A stretch of DNA of 64,000 nucleotides from NCBI GenBank assembly GCA_946999645.1, contig CAMQDS010000002.1, positions 1 to 64,000 of the forward strand, given 5' to 3'. The notes beneath the pieces are model-generated. The model searched no databases, was not told where the DNA came from, and saw nothing but the letters and a program-made list of their open reading frames with translations. Made by a program: the position numbers and the translations under genes. The stretch's first letter is position 1. The number at the start of each line of letters is the position of its first letter. Below are positions 44,188 through 53,600 of the stretch, piece by piece. Source of the DNA: an uncultured Bacteroidales bacterium (lineage in GTDB: Bacteria; Bacteroidota; Bacteroidia; Bacteroidales; UBA932).

Positions 44188-45225
44188 CTATCTTGAAACT
44201 CTTCCTGAACCGTTTCCACTCATCAGGGCTTCAACTTCTTCAGTGCTTACTCTATTATAATCCCCAAAAATTGTATGTTTTAATGCAGATGCGGCTGCAG
44301 CAAAATTAAGTGCCTTTTCATCGTCCTTGTATGCCAGCAAACCATATATAAGACCTCCCATAAAAGAATCTCCGCCTCCTACTCTGTCTACTATATGGGT
44401 AATATCATATCTACGGGACTCAATTAGTCGTTTTCCATCAAATAAGACAGCTCCCCAAGTATTGTGGTTGGCATTTATAGAACCTCTAAGAGTAATAACT
44501 ACTTTCTTGCATCTACTAAACTTTGACATAAGTTGCTTACATACACTTTCAAAGCGTTTTGCATCGATTTCACCACCTGTGTTTTCAACATCAAAACCTT
44601 CAGGCTTAATTCCGAACTCTTTTTCTGCATCTTCTTCGTTGCCAAGAATAAGGTCACATCCCTCTACAAGAGCAGGCATTACCTCAGATACTTTCTTTCC
44701 GTAGTTCCACAGTTTTTTTCTATAATTAAGGTCGCAAGATACTTTTACTCCCATCCTGTTTGCCGCCTGTATTGCTTCAAGGCAGACATCCGCTGCTCCT
44801 TGACTTAGAGCCGGAGTAATTCCAGTCCAATGAAACCAATCTGCTCCTGTCAATACCTTTTCCCAATCAATCATCCCTTTCTGAATTGTTGATATTGATG
44901 AATTGGCCCTATCATATATTACTTTGCTACCTCTGGCAACAGCCCCTGTCTCAAGAAAATATATTCCGATTCTGTCTCCGCCTTTAATACAGTTGTCAGT
45001 GTTTACTCCCAAACCATTCATTTCCTGTATACAAGCCTTTGCTATGTCATTTTCTGGAAGCCTTGTTACAAATTCTGACTTCATCCCATAGTTCGCAAGT
45101 GATACGGCAACATTGGCTTCTCCTCCTCCGAATGTGACGTCAAATTGTCTTGCTTGTGAAAATCTTTGATATCCGGGAGTAGAAAGTCTGAGCATTACCT
45201 CCCCGAAGGTTACAATTTTTCCCAT
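44188..45225 (-). CDS. kdgK: 2-keto-3-deoxygluconate kinase
   Basis: Phosphorylates KDG to KDPG. The 345-residue PfkB-family protein starts MGKIVTFGEVMLRLSTPGY and has GGGEANVAVSLANYG near the N-terminus. The catalytic DRVGGGDSFMGGLIYGLL motif lies near the C-terminus. PfkB kinases have varied substrates. The tight operon with kduD, kduI and eda makes KDG the likely one. It follows kduI with 4 bases between. Confidence 0.93.
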   Translation of the reverse strand: MGKIVTFGEVMLRLSTPGYQRFSQARQFDVTFGGGEANVAVSLANYGMKSEFVTRLPENDIAKACIQEMNGLGVNTDNCIKGGDRIGIYFLETGAVARGSKVIYDRANSSISTIQKGMIDWEKVLTGADWFHWTGITPALSQGAADVCLEAIQAANRMGVKVSCDLNYRKKLWNYGKKVSEVMPALVEGCDLILGNEEDAEKEFGIKPEGFDVENTGGEIDAKRFESVCKQLMSKFSRCKKVVITLRGSINANHNTWGAVLFDGKRLIESRRYDITHIVDRVGGGDSFMGGLIYGLLAYKDDEKALNFAAAASALKHTIFGDYNRVSTEEVEALMSGNGSGRVSR

Positions 45226-45229
45226 AATA

Positions 45230-46150
45230 TTATCTCATTTCAGTATATTTAATCTTGTCCATGTCACCATAGTCCAAGTTCTCACCTGCCATTCCCCAAA
45301 TAAACATATAGTTACTTGTACCAGCTGCGGCATGTATAGACCACTCTGGTGACATTATTGCCTGTTCATTTGCAAGCCATACAAGTCTTTCCTGCTGGGG
45401 TTCTCCCATAAGATGACATATCATATTTCCATCCTTTACATTGAAATAAAAATATGCTTCCACCCTGCGACCATGCAGATGGGCTGGCATTGTATTCCAA
45501 ACACTGCCTGGTTTCAATTCTGTAAGCCCCATTTGCAACTGACAAGGTCCTTCTGTGAGTACATTATTAACAATCAGTTGGTTAATAACCCTATCATTAC
45601 TTTCTTCCATTTTACCAGCAGCAAATGAATTAGCCTTAAGCGAACCTTTTCTACCGTCAATGGTAATTAATTGAGTTTTATAGGACTTATGAGCCGTTGC
45701 AGAGTTGATGTAGAATTTGGCAGGTTCATTTTTATTAATACTTTTAAAAATTATATCCTTTTTGCCTCTACCAACATAAAGAGCCTCCTTAAACTTAAGA
45801 ATATACTCCTTTCCATCAACTATTACCTTGCCTTCACCTCCAATATTGATTATACCCAATTCTCTGTTACATAGAAAATAAGGTGCTTTGAGCGGCTCTA
45901 TTGTTTCAAGTTTGAGAGCTTCATTTACTGGCATTGCGCCACCGAAAATCAACCTGTCATACATAGAATATGTAAGGTTGATTTCGTCAGGAGACATAAC
46001 TTTATCCATCATAAAACTACTGCGAAGTCTCTCTGTATCATACCCTTTTACATCCTTGGGATTGCATGCTGTCTGTATTGTATAATTTGTACGGGCGTTT
46101 AGTACTATAGCACCTAAAAGTACAATTACAGCCAATATTATTCTTTTCAT
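45230..46150 (-). CDS. kduI: 5-keto-4-deoxyuronate isomerase with an N-terminal signal peptide
   Basis: Isomerises 4-deoxy-5-keto-uronate to 3-deoxy-2,5-hexodiulosonate, the step before KduD. The 306-residue protein aligns end to end with classical KduI (about 278 residues) from residue about 22 onward. All four metal ligands are visible: His224, His226 and Glu231 in HLHGRRVE, and His273 in PEWSIH. The extra N-terminus is MKRIILAVIVLLGAIVLNA, a textbook signal peptide, and no alternative start lies before the conserved domain. Classical KduI is cytoplasmic. This one should be exported to the periplasm. Confidence 0.93.
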   Translation of the reverse strand: MKRIILAVIVLLGAIVLNARTNYTIQTACNPKDVKGYDTERLRSSFMMDKVMSPDEINLTYSMYDRLIFGGAMPVNEALKLETIEPLKAPYFLCNRELGIINIGGEGKVIVDGKEYILKFKEALYVGRGKKDIIFKSINKNEPAKFYINSATAHKSYKTQLITIDGRKGSLKANSFAAGKMEESNDRVINQLIVNNVLTEGPCQLQMGLTELKPGSVWNTMPAHLHGRRVEAYFYFNVKDGNMICHLMGEPQQERLVWLANEQAIMSPEWSIHAAAGTSNYMFIWGMAGENLDYGDMDKIKYTEMR

Positions 46151-46162
46151 ATATAGTGTATT

Positions 46163-47551
46163 TTAATTGTTTTGTATTGACTCTTTTATAATCTTACGTC
46201 TATTAATTATTGCCATTATTGTTGTACCTACAACAAGTATGACGCTACCGATAATCTTAAAATCGTGAATAAGATGGAATATTACCCATGAGAATAGGCT
46301 TGAAGCAAAGTCTATTGAGCCACCTAAAAAGCCTTCTGGTATTTTTACAGCTGCATCTCCAGTCTTCATATATACATCTTGTGCAGCTTGGGTGAAGAAT
46401 GGAGCAAGGTCTGTAACGAAATAAAGTCCAGCGATTAGGGCTATTAGACCTATTATAAATGTCTTAAGTACATTTCCCTTAGTTATAGGAAGTACTACAG
46501 GGAAGAGGTAGAACATTCCAGCAAGTGATGCCAATGGCAAAAACTGATTTCCAGGCAGTATAACTGATAGGAATAGAATGACAGGAATTAGTAATAAGGA
46601 TACCACTAATGTGGTAGGATGCCCAATAACAAGGGCAGGACTCATACCTATATTTATACCAGAATGATTTTTGAACTTCTTGGATACTAACTCTTTAGTT
46701 GCATCGGCTATTGGTCTTAAACCTTCGATAAATAGGGATGTGATACGAGGAATAAGTTCCATTACAGCTCCCATTTTAATACCTAAACCAAGAATCATAG
46801 GAATATTTTTAATTATCTCTTCTTTACCTCTGCAGGAAAGCAAACCTATTCCTATTCCAATAATTACTCCTAAAAACAACGGCTCACCGAGAATACCGAA
46901 TTTCTTTTTCAGTCCTTCTGCATCTATATCAAGTTTGTTGAAACCAGGTATCTTATCCATTCCCTTGTTTAAAATCCAAGCAAAAGGAACAAATCCCTGG
47001 CAAAAAGGTTGTGGAATTGAGATTCCGTCAAGATCTTTATAATATGTCTGAAATTTCTTTGTTGTAAGGTCTGCCATTATAAGAGTTATGATAAAGCAGA
47101 TTATTGCAGCAAAAAAGCCCCAATGGATGCTGTCTGTGGCGAAATAAACAACTGCCCCTATGAAGGCATAGTGCCAATAATTCCAAAGGTCAATATTTAT
47201 TGTTTTCGTGGCTTTTAATAGAAGCAATATTATATTAATTCCAAGACATACAGGGATTATGAAAGCACCGATTGTAGTATTATATGCTACGGAAGCGGCT
47301 GCTGGCCAACCCATATCAAAGATACCTAATTTGAGATTATAAATCTCTGTCATGGTCTTAAGTGGAACTCCCAAACTGTTAGTGAGCAGGGCTGTGACTA
47401 CTGAAAGTCCTACGAAACCAACGCCAACGAGAAGCCCACTTTTAAGTGCCTTGCCAAACTTAATTCCTATACACAGACCTAAAACTGTGAATATTATAGG
47501 CATCATTACAGCTGCTCCAAGTCCTATAATGTAACTGAAAATCTGTTCCAT
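46163..47551 (-). CDS. GatC-like PTS IIC family sugar permease without PTS partners
   Basis: A 462-residue polytopic membrane protein with about 11-12 hydrophobic segments, of the galactitol-type PTS EIIC family. Typical blocks are VMMPIIFTVLGLCIGIKFGKAL near the start and NIGMSPALVIGHPTTLVVSLLLIPV in the C-terminal half. No EIIA, EIIB, HPr or EI gene lies in the operon or elsewhere in the window. Bacteroidota generally lack a complete PTS, so it may work as a stand-alone secondary carrier. Its place between kduI and the DUF4861 gene suggests import of a keto-uronate or unsaturated uronate. Substrate is inference. Confidence 0.85.
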   Translation of the reverse strand: MEQIFSYIIGLGAAVMMPIIFTVLGLCIGIKFGKALKSGLLVGVGFVGLSVVTALLTNSLGVPLKTMTEIYNLKLGIFDMGWPAAASVAYNTTIGAFIIPVCLGINIILLLLKATKTINIDLWNYWHYAFIGAVVYFATDSIHWGFFAAIICFIITLIMADLTTKKFQTYYKDLDGISIPQPFCQGFVPFAWILNKGMDKIPGFNKLDIDAEGLKKKFGILGEPLFLGVIIGIGIGLLSCRGKEEIIKNIPMILGLGIKMGAVMELIPRITSLFIEGLRPIADATKELVSKKFKNHSGINIGMSPALVIGHPTTLVVSLLLIPVILFLSVILPGNQFLPLASLAGMFYLFPVVLPITKGNVLKTFIIGLIALIAGLYFVTDLAPFFTQAAQDVYMKTGDAAVKIPEGFLGGSIDFASSLFSWVIFHLIHDFKIIGSVILVVGTTIMAIINRRKIIKESIQNN

Positions 47552-47554
47552 AAA

Positions 47555-48724
47555 TTATTTCTTTAGTGTTATTTCCAAGGGATTTGTTTTTTTTGCAATA
47601 AAATCTTTTATTATTTGTTCCCATTCATCTAAACTCTTGATACCTGATTTGCTCCATTGGCTACCAAAATAATAGACATATTTATGATTGGGTTTATATT
47701 TTCCTATACCAAGTACATGACCTGTTGCACCACCTCTTAATTGCAATTCATCTTCAGTAAAAGGAACATAGCCTACAGATACAAGGGGAGTGGTATATGC
47801 AGTACCAACATAGATTTCTCCGTTTTTTCCTACATTCCTATCTCCGAGGTCAGCGTAAGCAGTATATCCTCCTTGATTTGACTTACCATACTTGTATGCA
47901 GTAGGATTATCTTTATGAACAACAACCCCTGAGGCTATTTCGACTTCTTTATCAAGACCTTGAAAACTTACTTCAACCTCATTTAAAGGAGATGTCATAT
48001 CCAATGTTATTGTCCGTATTTCAGTGACTTTCTTTCCGTCTATTTCCACTGGGCTATAGTTAAAGCGTGCCTTAAAGCGTATAGGTCCGTTCTCTATTAT
48101 CTTATAATCTGTCCAGCACCAAGGATAAATAAGTTTTTCTGAGGAAACTAGTGCATCTGCTCCACAACCTAAAGTTGCGCCTACGCCGTATGAGTCCATA
48201 CCGTCACCATGGTCAAGATGAAACGACACTTTAGGCTTTCCGTAAATTGCCTTGTTAAATCTGTCTGACATCACTAAGTGTCCTACACTCTTTGTAAATA
48301 CGTCATAACCAAAAGCCTTTTCACCTTTAGCTTGTAATGCAGGCCCGTAAGTGCGATAACCAGACTTATCATTTTCCCAAATAAAATCATCCATTCTATC
48401 GGCTCTGAACGAACCATAGCAAAGAGTATCAAATTTTTCTGGAACGCCTTTCCTGATAATATATTTTATTGATGAATAAGCATTAACACTGACAGGAAAA
48501 AGTAATTCTCCTTCGGTAGTCTTTTGGTAAGGTATCTGTTTGCCGGCTTTATCTGTTATTATGAAGTTGCTTTTGCACAGCTTCGGTAAATTGGTAAGAC
48601 TTACTACCTCGTTTGTTCTTGATAATGAGGATTTATTAGTGATTATTACCTCTTTATAAGAGATGCACCCTGCCGGAATTAAAAGACCCGACAGGAGTGC
48701 TATAAAATTTAGTTTAATTCTCAT
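47555..48724 (-). CDS. DUF4861 domain lipoprotein
   Basis: A 389-residue lipoprotein with signal ending in PAGC (Cys20). The body matches the DUF4861 family: an N-terminal beta domain (VVSLTNLPKLCKSNFIITDKAGKQIPYQ), FRADRMDDFIWENDKSGYRTYGPALQ, DHGDGMDSYGVGATLGCGADA, and a C-terminal GHVLGIGKYKPNHKYVYYFGSQWSK. The DxxxWEN and HGDGMDSY clusters look like an active or metal site. The family is common in uronate-related polysaccharide loci. Its reaction is not established to my knowledge. It overlaps the kduD stop by one base, so it belongs to the uronate operon and acts outside the cytoplasm. Confidence 0.82.
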   Translation of the reverse strand: MRIKLNFIALLSGLLIPAGCISYKEVIITNKSSLSRTNEVVSLTNLPKLCKSNFIITDKAGKQIPYQKTTEGELLFPVSVNAYSSIKYIIRKGVPEKFDTLCYGSFRADRMDDFIWENDKSGYRTYGPALQAKGEKAFGYDVFTKSVGHLVMSDRFNKAIYGKPKVSFHLDHGDGMDSYGVGATLGCGADALVSSEKLIYPWCWTDYKIIENGPIRFKARFNYSPVEIDGKKVTEIRTITLDMTSPLNEVEVSFQGLDKEVEIASGVVVHKDNPTAYKYGKSNQGGYTAYADLGDRNVGKNGEIYVGTAYTTPLVSVGYVPFTEDELQLRGGATGHVLGIGKYKPNHKYVYYFGSQWSKSGIKSLDEWEQIIKDFIAKKTNPLEITLKK

Positions 48725-49527
48725 TATTTAGGTTGCTTGCCGATATAAGCCAAAATACCTCCGTCAACGTACAATATATGACCGTTTACGGCATCAGAAG
48801 CATGAGAGGCAAGGAATACTGCAGGTCCGCCCAGTTCTGAAGGATCAAGCCAACGCCCTGCTGGTGTCTTTGCACAGATGAAACTGTCGAATGGATGACG
48901 ACTGCCATCTGGTTGCAACTCACGAAGTGGTGCTGTTTGCGGTGTGGCGATGTAGCCAGGTCCTATGCCGTTGCACTGGATATTATATTCTCCATATTCT
49001 GAACAAATATTCCTTGTAAGCATTTTCAGACCTCCCTTTGCGGCTGCATATGCAGATACGGTTTCCCTGCCGAGTTCTGACATCATAGAGCATATATTAA
49101 TGATCTTACCTTCTCTTCTACTCATCATCTCAGGCAATACTGCTGAAGAAACAATGAATGGTCCTACTAAGTCTATATCAATAACTTGTTGAAACTCTGC
49201 ACGTTTCATCTCGTGCATAGGAATTCTTTTTATTATTCCAGCATTATTGACAAGGATGTCTATCTGACCTATTTCTTTATGTATTTTTTCTACAAGAGCC
49301 TTTACTTCATCTTCTTTAGTTACATCGCATACATATCCGTGTACATTTTTTATCCCAGCTTCTTCATAATTTTTAAAGCCTCTTTGGAGTAGTTCTTCAT
49401 TTATATCATTGAAAATAATATTTTTTACCCCTGCTGCAACAAAAGCTTTAGCAATGTTGAATCCGATGCCATATGAAGCACCTGTAATCCAGGCATTTTT
49501 GCCTTCAAGAGAAAATAGATTTGTCAT
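48724..49527 (-). CDS. kduD: KduD-like 2-deoxy-D-gluconate/2,5-diketo-3-deoxygluconate dehydrogenase
   Basis: Short-chain dehydrogenase expected to reduce 3-deoxy-2,5-hexodiulosonate to KDG with NAD(P)H. The 267-residue protein has the cofactor motif WITGASYGIGFNIAKAF, NNAGIIKR, the catalytic Ser in CSMMSELG, and Tyr/Lys in SAYAAAKGG. There is no signal peptide, so it is cytoplasmic, unlike KduI of the same operon. The SDR family has many substrates; the operon decides this call. It lies 22 bases after lacI. Confidence 0.88.
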   Translation of the reverse strand: MTNLFSLEGKNAWITGASYGIGFNIAKAFVAAGVKNIIFNDINEELLQRGFKNYEEAGIKNVHGYVCDVTKEDEVKALVEKIHKEIGQIDILVNNAGIIKRIPMHEMKRAEFQQVIDIDLVGPFIVSSAVLPEMMSRREGKIINICSMMSELGRETVSAYAAAKGGLKMLTRNICSEYGEYNIQCNGIGPGYIATPQTAPLRELQPDGSRHPFDSFICAKTPAGRWLDPSELGGPAVFLASHASDAVNGHILYVDGGILAYIGKQPK

Positions 49528-49549
49528 AATAATTATCTTTTTATTGAAT

Positions 49550-50542
49550 TTATATTTTTCTTATTGATGATTCCCTTTTTATGAGTTCCATCTTTACAAT
49601 TTCTTTTTCATTACTGTTATTCAGAAAGGCGTATGCTGCACGTCGTCCCAACTCTTTTGGACTCATTTCAAGAGAACTTAGTCCAGGTGACATTATGCCT
49701 GTAAAAAATTCATTGGCTGTCCCTACAACTCCAAATTTATCAGGTACACTAAGACCTGAATCTCTTGCGGCCTCTAATGCTCCTAATGCTGAGAAATCTC
49801 CTGCACTATAAATAGCATCACAACCCATAGAAATTGCTTTTTTTGCACTTTCATATCCAGTTTCCCTCAAAATTGAGTCATAAAATATAAGTTGTTCATC
49901 CACTTTATATCCATGGTCTGAAAGTGCCTTCTTATATCCACATATCCTTTCCCTATAATGCTCCGTTGTCATATAACCTGCCAAATGTCCGATTTTTTTA
50001 TACCCGTTCTCTATAAGGTGGCATGTGGCAATATAAGCACCATTGAAATTATCATTAACTATTTTGGCACCAAGCAGTTCACTGAATACCCTGTCAAATT
50101 GTATCAACTTTATTCCGTGGCTACCGATTACATCAATAATATGATTTCCATCAGAAGATTCTATGGAATGAGATATTAATAATCCAGCAACCTGATTGTG
50201 AACCATTGTCCTAAGTGCTTGTATCTCATCTTCTTTTCTCTCATGAGTTTGGCATATTATGACCGTATATCCTGCTTCTTTAAGTATAGATTCTGCCCCG
50301 CTTATAACACTTCCGAAAAAGCGTCTGTTTATTCGAGGAACTATTATTCCTACTATATCTGCAACTCCTTTTCTTAGATTTGCCGCCATTAAATTTCTTT
50401 CATACCCCATTTCTTTAGCGGTCTTTTCTATCATCAGTCTTGTTGATTCTTTTACCCTAGGATTGCCAGAAAGGGCTCTTGAAACTGTACTTGGTGTTAC
50501 ATTTAGTCTATATGCTATGTCGGTTATAGTAGTTCTGGACAT
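49550..50542 (-). CDS. LacI-family transcriptional regulator of the uronate operon
   Basis: A 330-residue repressor. The N-terminal helix-turn-helix ITDIAYRLNVTPSTVSRALSG includes the hinge helix region (RNLMAANLRKG), and residues 60-330 form the periplasmic-binding-protein-like effector domain. It is the first gene of lacI-kduD-DUF4861-carrier-kduI-kdgK-eda, with two matching palindromes in its promoter region, so self-regulation and control of the whole operon are likely. The effector may be a keto-deoxyuronate such as KDG. Confidence 0.93.
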   Translation of the reverse strand: MSRTTITDIAYRLNVTPSTVSRALSGNPRVKESTRLMIEKTAKEMGYERNLMAANLRKGVADIVGIIVPRINRRFFGSVISGAESILKEAGYTVIICQTHERKEDEIQALRTMVHNQVAGLLISHSIESSDGNHIIDVIGSHGIKLIQFDRVFSELLGAKIVNDNFNGAYIATCHLIENGYKKIGHLAGYMTTEHYRERICGYKKALSDHGYKVDEQLIFYDSILRETGYESAKKAISMGCDAIYSAGDFSALGALEAARDSGLSVPDKFGVVGTANEFFTGIMSPGLSSLEMSPKELGRRAAYAFLNNSNEKEIVKMELIKRESSIRKI

Positions 50543-50574
50543 ATTATCATGATTTATATGCGGGTCTTTCGCTG

Positions 50575-50582
50575 CAAATATA
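50575..50582 (-). promoter_or_regulatory. Predicted promoter -7 box for the lacI-kdu operon
   Basis: TATATTTG on the minus strand matches TAnnTTTG, 33 bases upstream of the lacI start and next to the first operator. Confidence 0.6.
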
Positions 50583-50583
50583 C

Positions 50584-50591
50584 AAACGTTT
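50584..50591. promoter_or_regulatory. LacI-type operator O1 (AAACGTTT)
   Basis: AAACGTTT core within ACAAACGTTTACA, directly upstream of the predicted -7 box. The CG-centred palindrome is typical of LacI-family sites. Confidence 0.65.
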
Positions 50592-50624
50592 ACATCTTAA
50601 TCAAATAATTTAATGTAAAATATG

Positions 50625-50634
50625 CAAACGTTTG
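50625..50634. promoter_or_regulatory. LacI-type operator O2 (CAAACGTTTG)
   Basis: Perfect ten-base palindrome within TGCAAACGTTTGTA. Its centre is 42 bp from the centre of the first operator, about four helical turns, so the two sites face the same side of the DNA. Confidence 0.65.
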
Positions 50635-50650
50635 TATTACCTTGCTACGT

Positions 50651-53600
50651 TTATGACTTCTCTTGTCTATAAGCGGCTGGGGAGAGATTGTATTTTTCTT
50701 TGAATTTTCTTGAAAAATAATTAGGTGAACTAAAGCCAAGAGATTCGGCTATATCGACTATAGGCATTGTAATATCTTTTAGAAGCATCTCTGATGCCCT
50801 GCTCAGTCTGATATTGTTTATATATTCATTTGGTGTTTCACCTGTTAAGCTTTTGAATTTATTGTAGAATGAGGCACGGCTCATATTAAGCATAGAGGCA
50901 ATTACATCATTGCCTAAATCTGAGTTGGAAATCTCATTTTCAAGAATAAGGGAAAACTTATCTAAAAATTCTTTATCCAGTTGGTTTGTAGCAAGCATTG
51001 TAATATCTTTTTCCACTCTTTGTGAGGCTTTTTGCAATAGTTTTTTCCTGCTCATTATAATATTATTGCACCTTGCTACAAGTAGTTTTGCATCAAAAGG
51101 TTTACTTATATAGTCATCAGCCCCCATTAACAGTCCCTCTAATTCCTGTTTAGGCATATCTAAGGCTGTAAGAAGAACGACAGGAATATGACATAGGTTA
51201 ATATCGGATTTTATTGCGGCACAAAGTTCTGTCCCCGACATTATTGGCATCATTATATCACTTAAAATAAGAGAAGGAGTGACTTGTTTTACTATCTCTA
51301 AAGCTTCTTTTCCATTTGTCGCTTTATAAACAGAATAGAGAGGGCATAAGAGTTCATTTAATAATTCTAAAAGTTCTCTATTGTCTTCAACTATAATTAT
51401 ATTATCTTTTTTAGTCGTTATTGTTGCAACTGTCTTATTTTCAGTATCTTCCGACAGTTCAACATTTTCTGGTATGAATTGAATCTTTTTTTCAAATGTC
51501 GCTTTTGTATTGGTTTCTATTATACATCTGCTATCTCCATTAAAGTGTTCAAGTCCTTTTTTCATGGTAATTATAAATTCACTTCCTTGTCCTTCTATGC
51601 TTTTTAAGTTTATAAGACCATGATGCATCTCTATAATTTCTTTTACAAGAGAAAGTCCTATTCCTGAACCTGTATTTTCTTCAGTATTACTGCGATAAAA
51701 TCTATCAAAGATTTTAGTTATCTCCTCTTTTTTTATTCCTTTACCAGTATCTTTTACATATATGAAAATGTTGTTTTCATCTTCTCCGGCTTTAAGTATT
51801 ACTGAACCTCCGCTCTCCGTAAATTTAAAAGCATTTGAAAGCAAATTCATTATTGTCCTTTCCAACTGTATAGAATCAGCCCATAATGTAGTATCAGTTT
51901 CCAATAATTTTACCTCAAAAAGAATCTTTTTTTGAGAAGCCATATCGCTAAACCTATCATATAATGATGTTATAAACTCATTGATATTCAATTTTTTGAT
52001 ATGTAAAATAACTTTATCCTGTTCGTATTTACGAAATTCAATCAAGTCAGATATAAGGTAACCTAAACTTTTTGCCTGCTGCATTATTTTTAGAAGTTTA
52101 TTGTATACTGTGGGAGCTAATTTATAATTCTGCAGCATCATTTCTAATTGTCCCGTCATTATGGTTAAAGGAGTTTTAAATTCATGACTTATGCTTGTAA
52201 AAAATTTCAATTTAGCCTCATTGATTTCGATGAGTTTTTTCTTTTCAAGTCTTTCATGTTTTATCTCTTCTGCAGCAGCTGCTTTTAATTTTGCACTTCT
52301 AAGCAGATAAAATATTATAAAACCAGCTATAATAATATACAATATGATAGCCTGCCATCTGAAATACCATGGAGATAAAACTCTTATATCCAATGTGTTG
52401 GTGATGATATGTTTTATTCCCTTATACTCTCTACTTCTCAATTCAAGTCTATATTTACCTGAATGAAGATTTGTATAACTTATCATATTTCCACCTGCCT
52501 GATACCAGTTATCATCATATCCTATAAGCCTGTATTCATAGTCGGTAGGGTTAAAATCAGGATTATTGTCTTTTGAGGTGAACTTAATTCCTATTCTATC
52601 TACATTGTATGGTATTTCAATTTTGTCTGAATAAGGCAATGTTTGCTTAAGTATTTCTGAACCGTCATCAGGAATTATCCTTTTTCTGTTTATATATAGT
52701 TCTGAAAAGTAAAGTTGTGAACTTAAACCTCTGCGGGAAAGTTCTTCTTCTTTGAAAGCAAGAAGTCCGTTAATTCCTCCTGCGTATATAGAGCCGTCTG
52801 ATGCCACTGTAAGTCCGCAATCCCTTACTATTGCGGTTAGTGGAATATTTTTGCCGATTAGGAAGGTCTGTAATAGTTCTCCGTCTTTGCTGATTATATT
52901 TATACCTTTTTCTCCTAAAACTATAAGATTGCCTTTCGGACTTTCTGCAATTCTATAACAATATCTGTTTGAGGAATGTGAACTCGTATTGTTGTAAATG
53001 CGGATAAATTTGTTGTTTTTTCTATCAAATCTGAATATTCCATGGCCGTAAGTAGAAGCATAAATATCCTTGCTATTAAGGCAGAAAAGTCGTAATGGCC
53101 TGTAGGATTTGCCATTATCTTCCAAAATGTAAGAATCTTCTTGCTCAAGATTTTCTATGTTATAGGAATATATCTTCTCTCCTCCAACCCAAAGCATATT
53201 TTTATTGTCTTTGCACATTGGAGTAAAATCTGAGTTTTCAGCCTGCTTTAATAATCTAATCTGTTTTTTTTGTTCGTTGTAAATATATACGCCTTCTCTC
53301 GTTGATAGGAAAAAGTTATCCTTGTTGCGTATGACTATATTTATGAATGCCAATGCTTTTTCTTTTCCAGTACCAGGTATGATGTTTTTGAAATTGTTGT
53401 TTGTAATATCATATGAGTACAGTCCCTTAAATGTGGAACCTATATATAGTGTATTTCTTTCCTTGTCATATTCAAGCCATTTAAGATTGGTGTGTGGAAG
53501 TGCATAAGGAAATTTATTAGAACGGAACTGTTTTATTTTTCCTGTTTTGGGATTGAGCATATTAAGCCCTCCTCCTTCAGTACATATCCACAGCATACCG

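Noticed and set aside
43512..44219. Longer eda start at 44219
   Set aside because: The extra 12 residues lie inside kdgK and are not aldolase-like; the ATG at 44183 gives the typical N-terminus.
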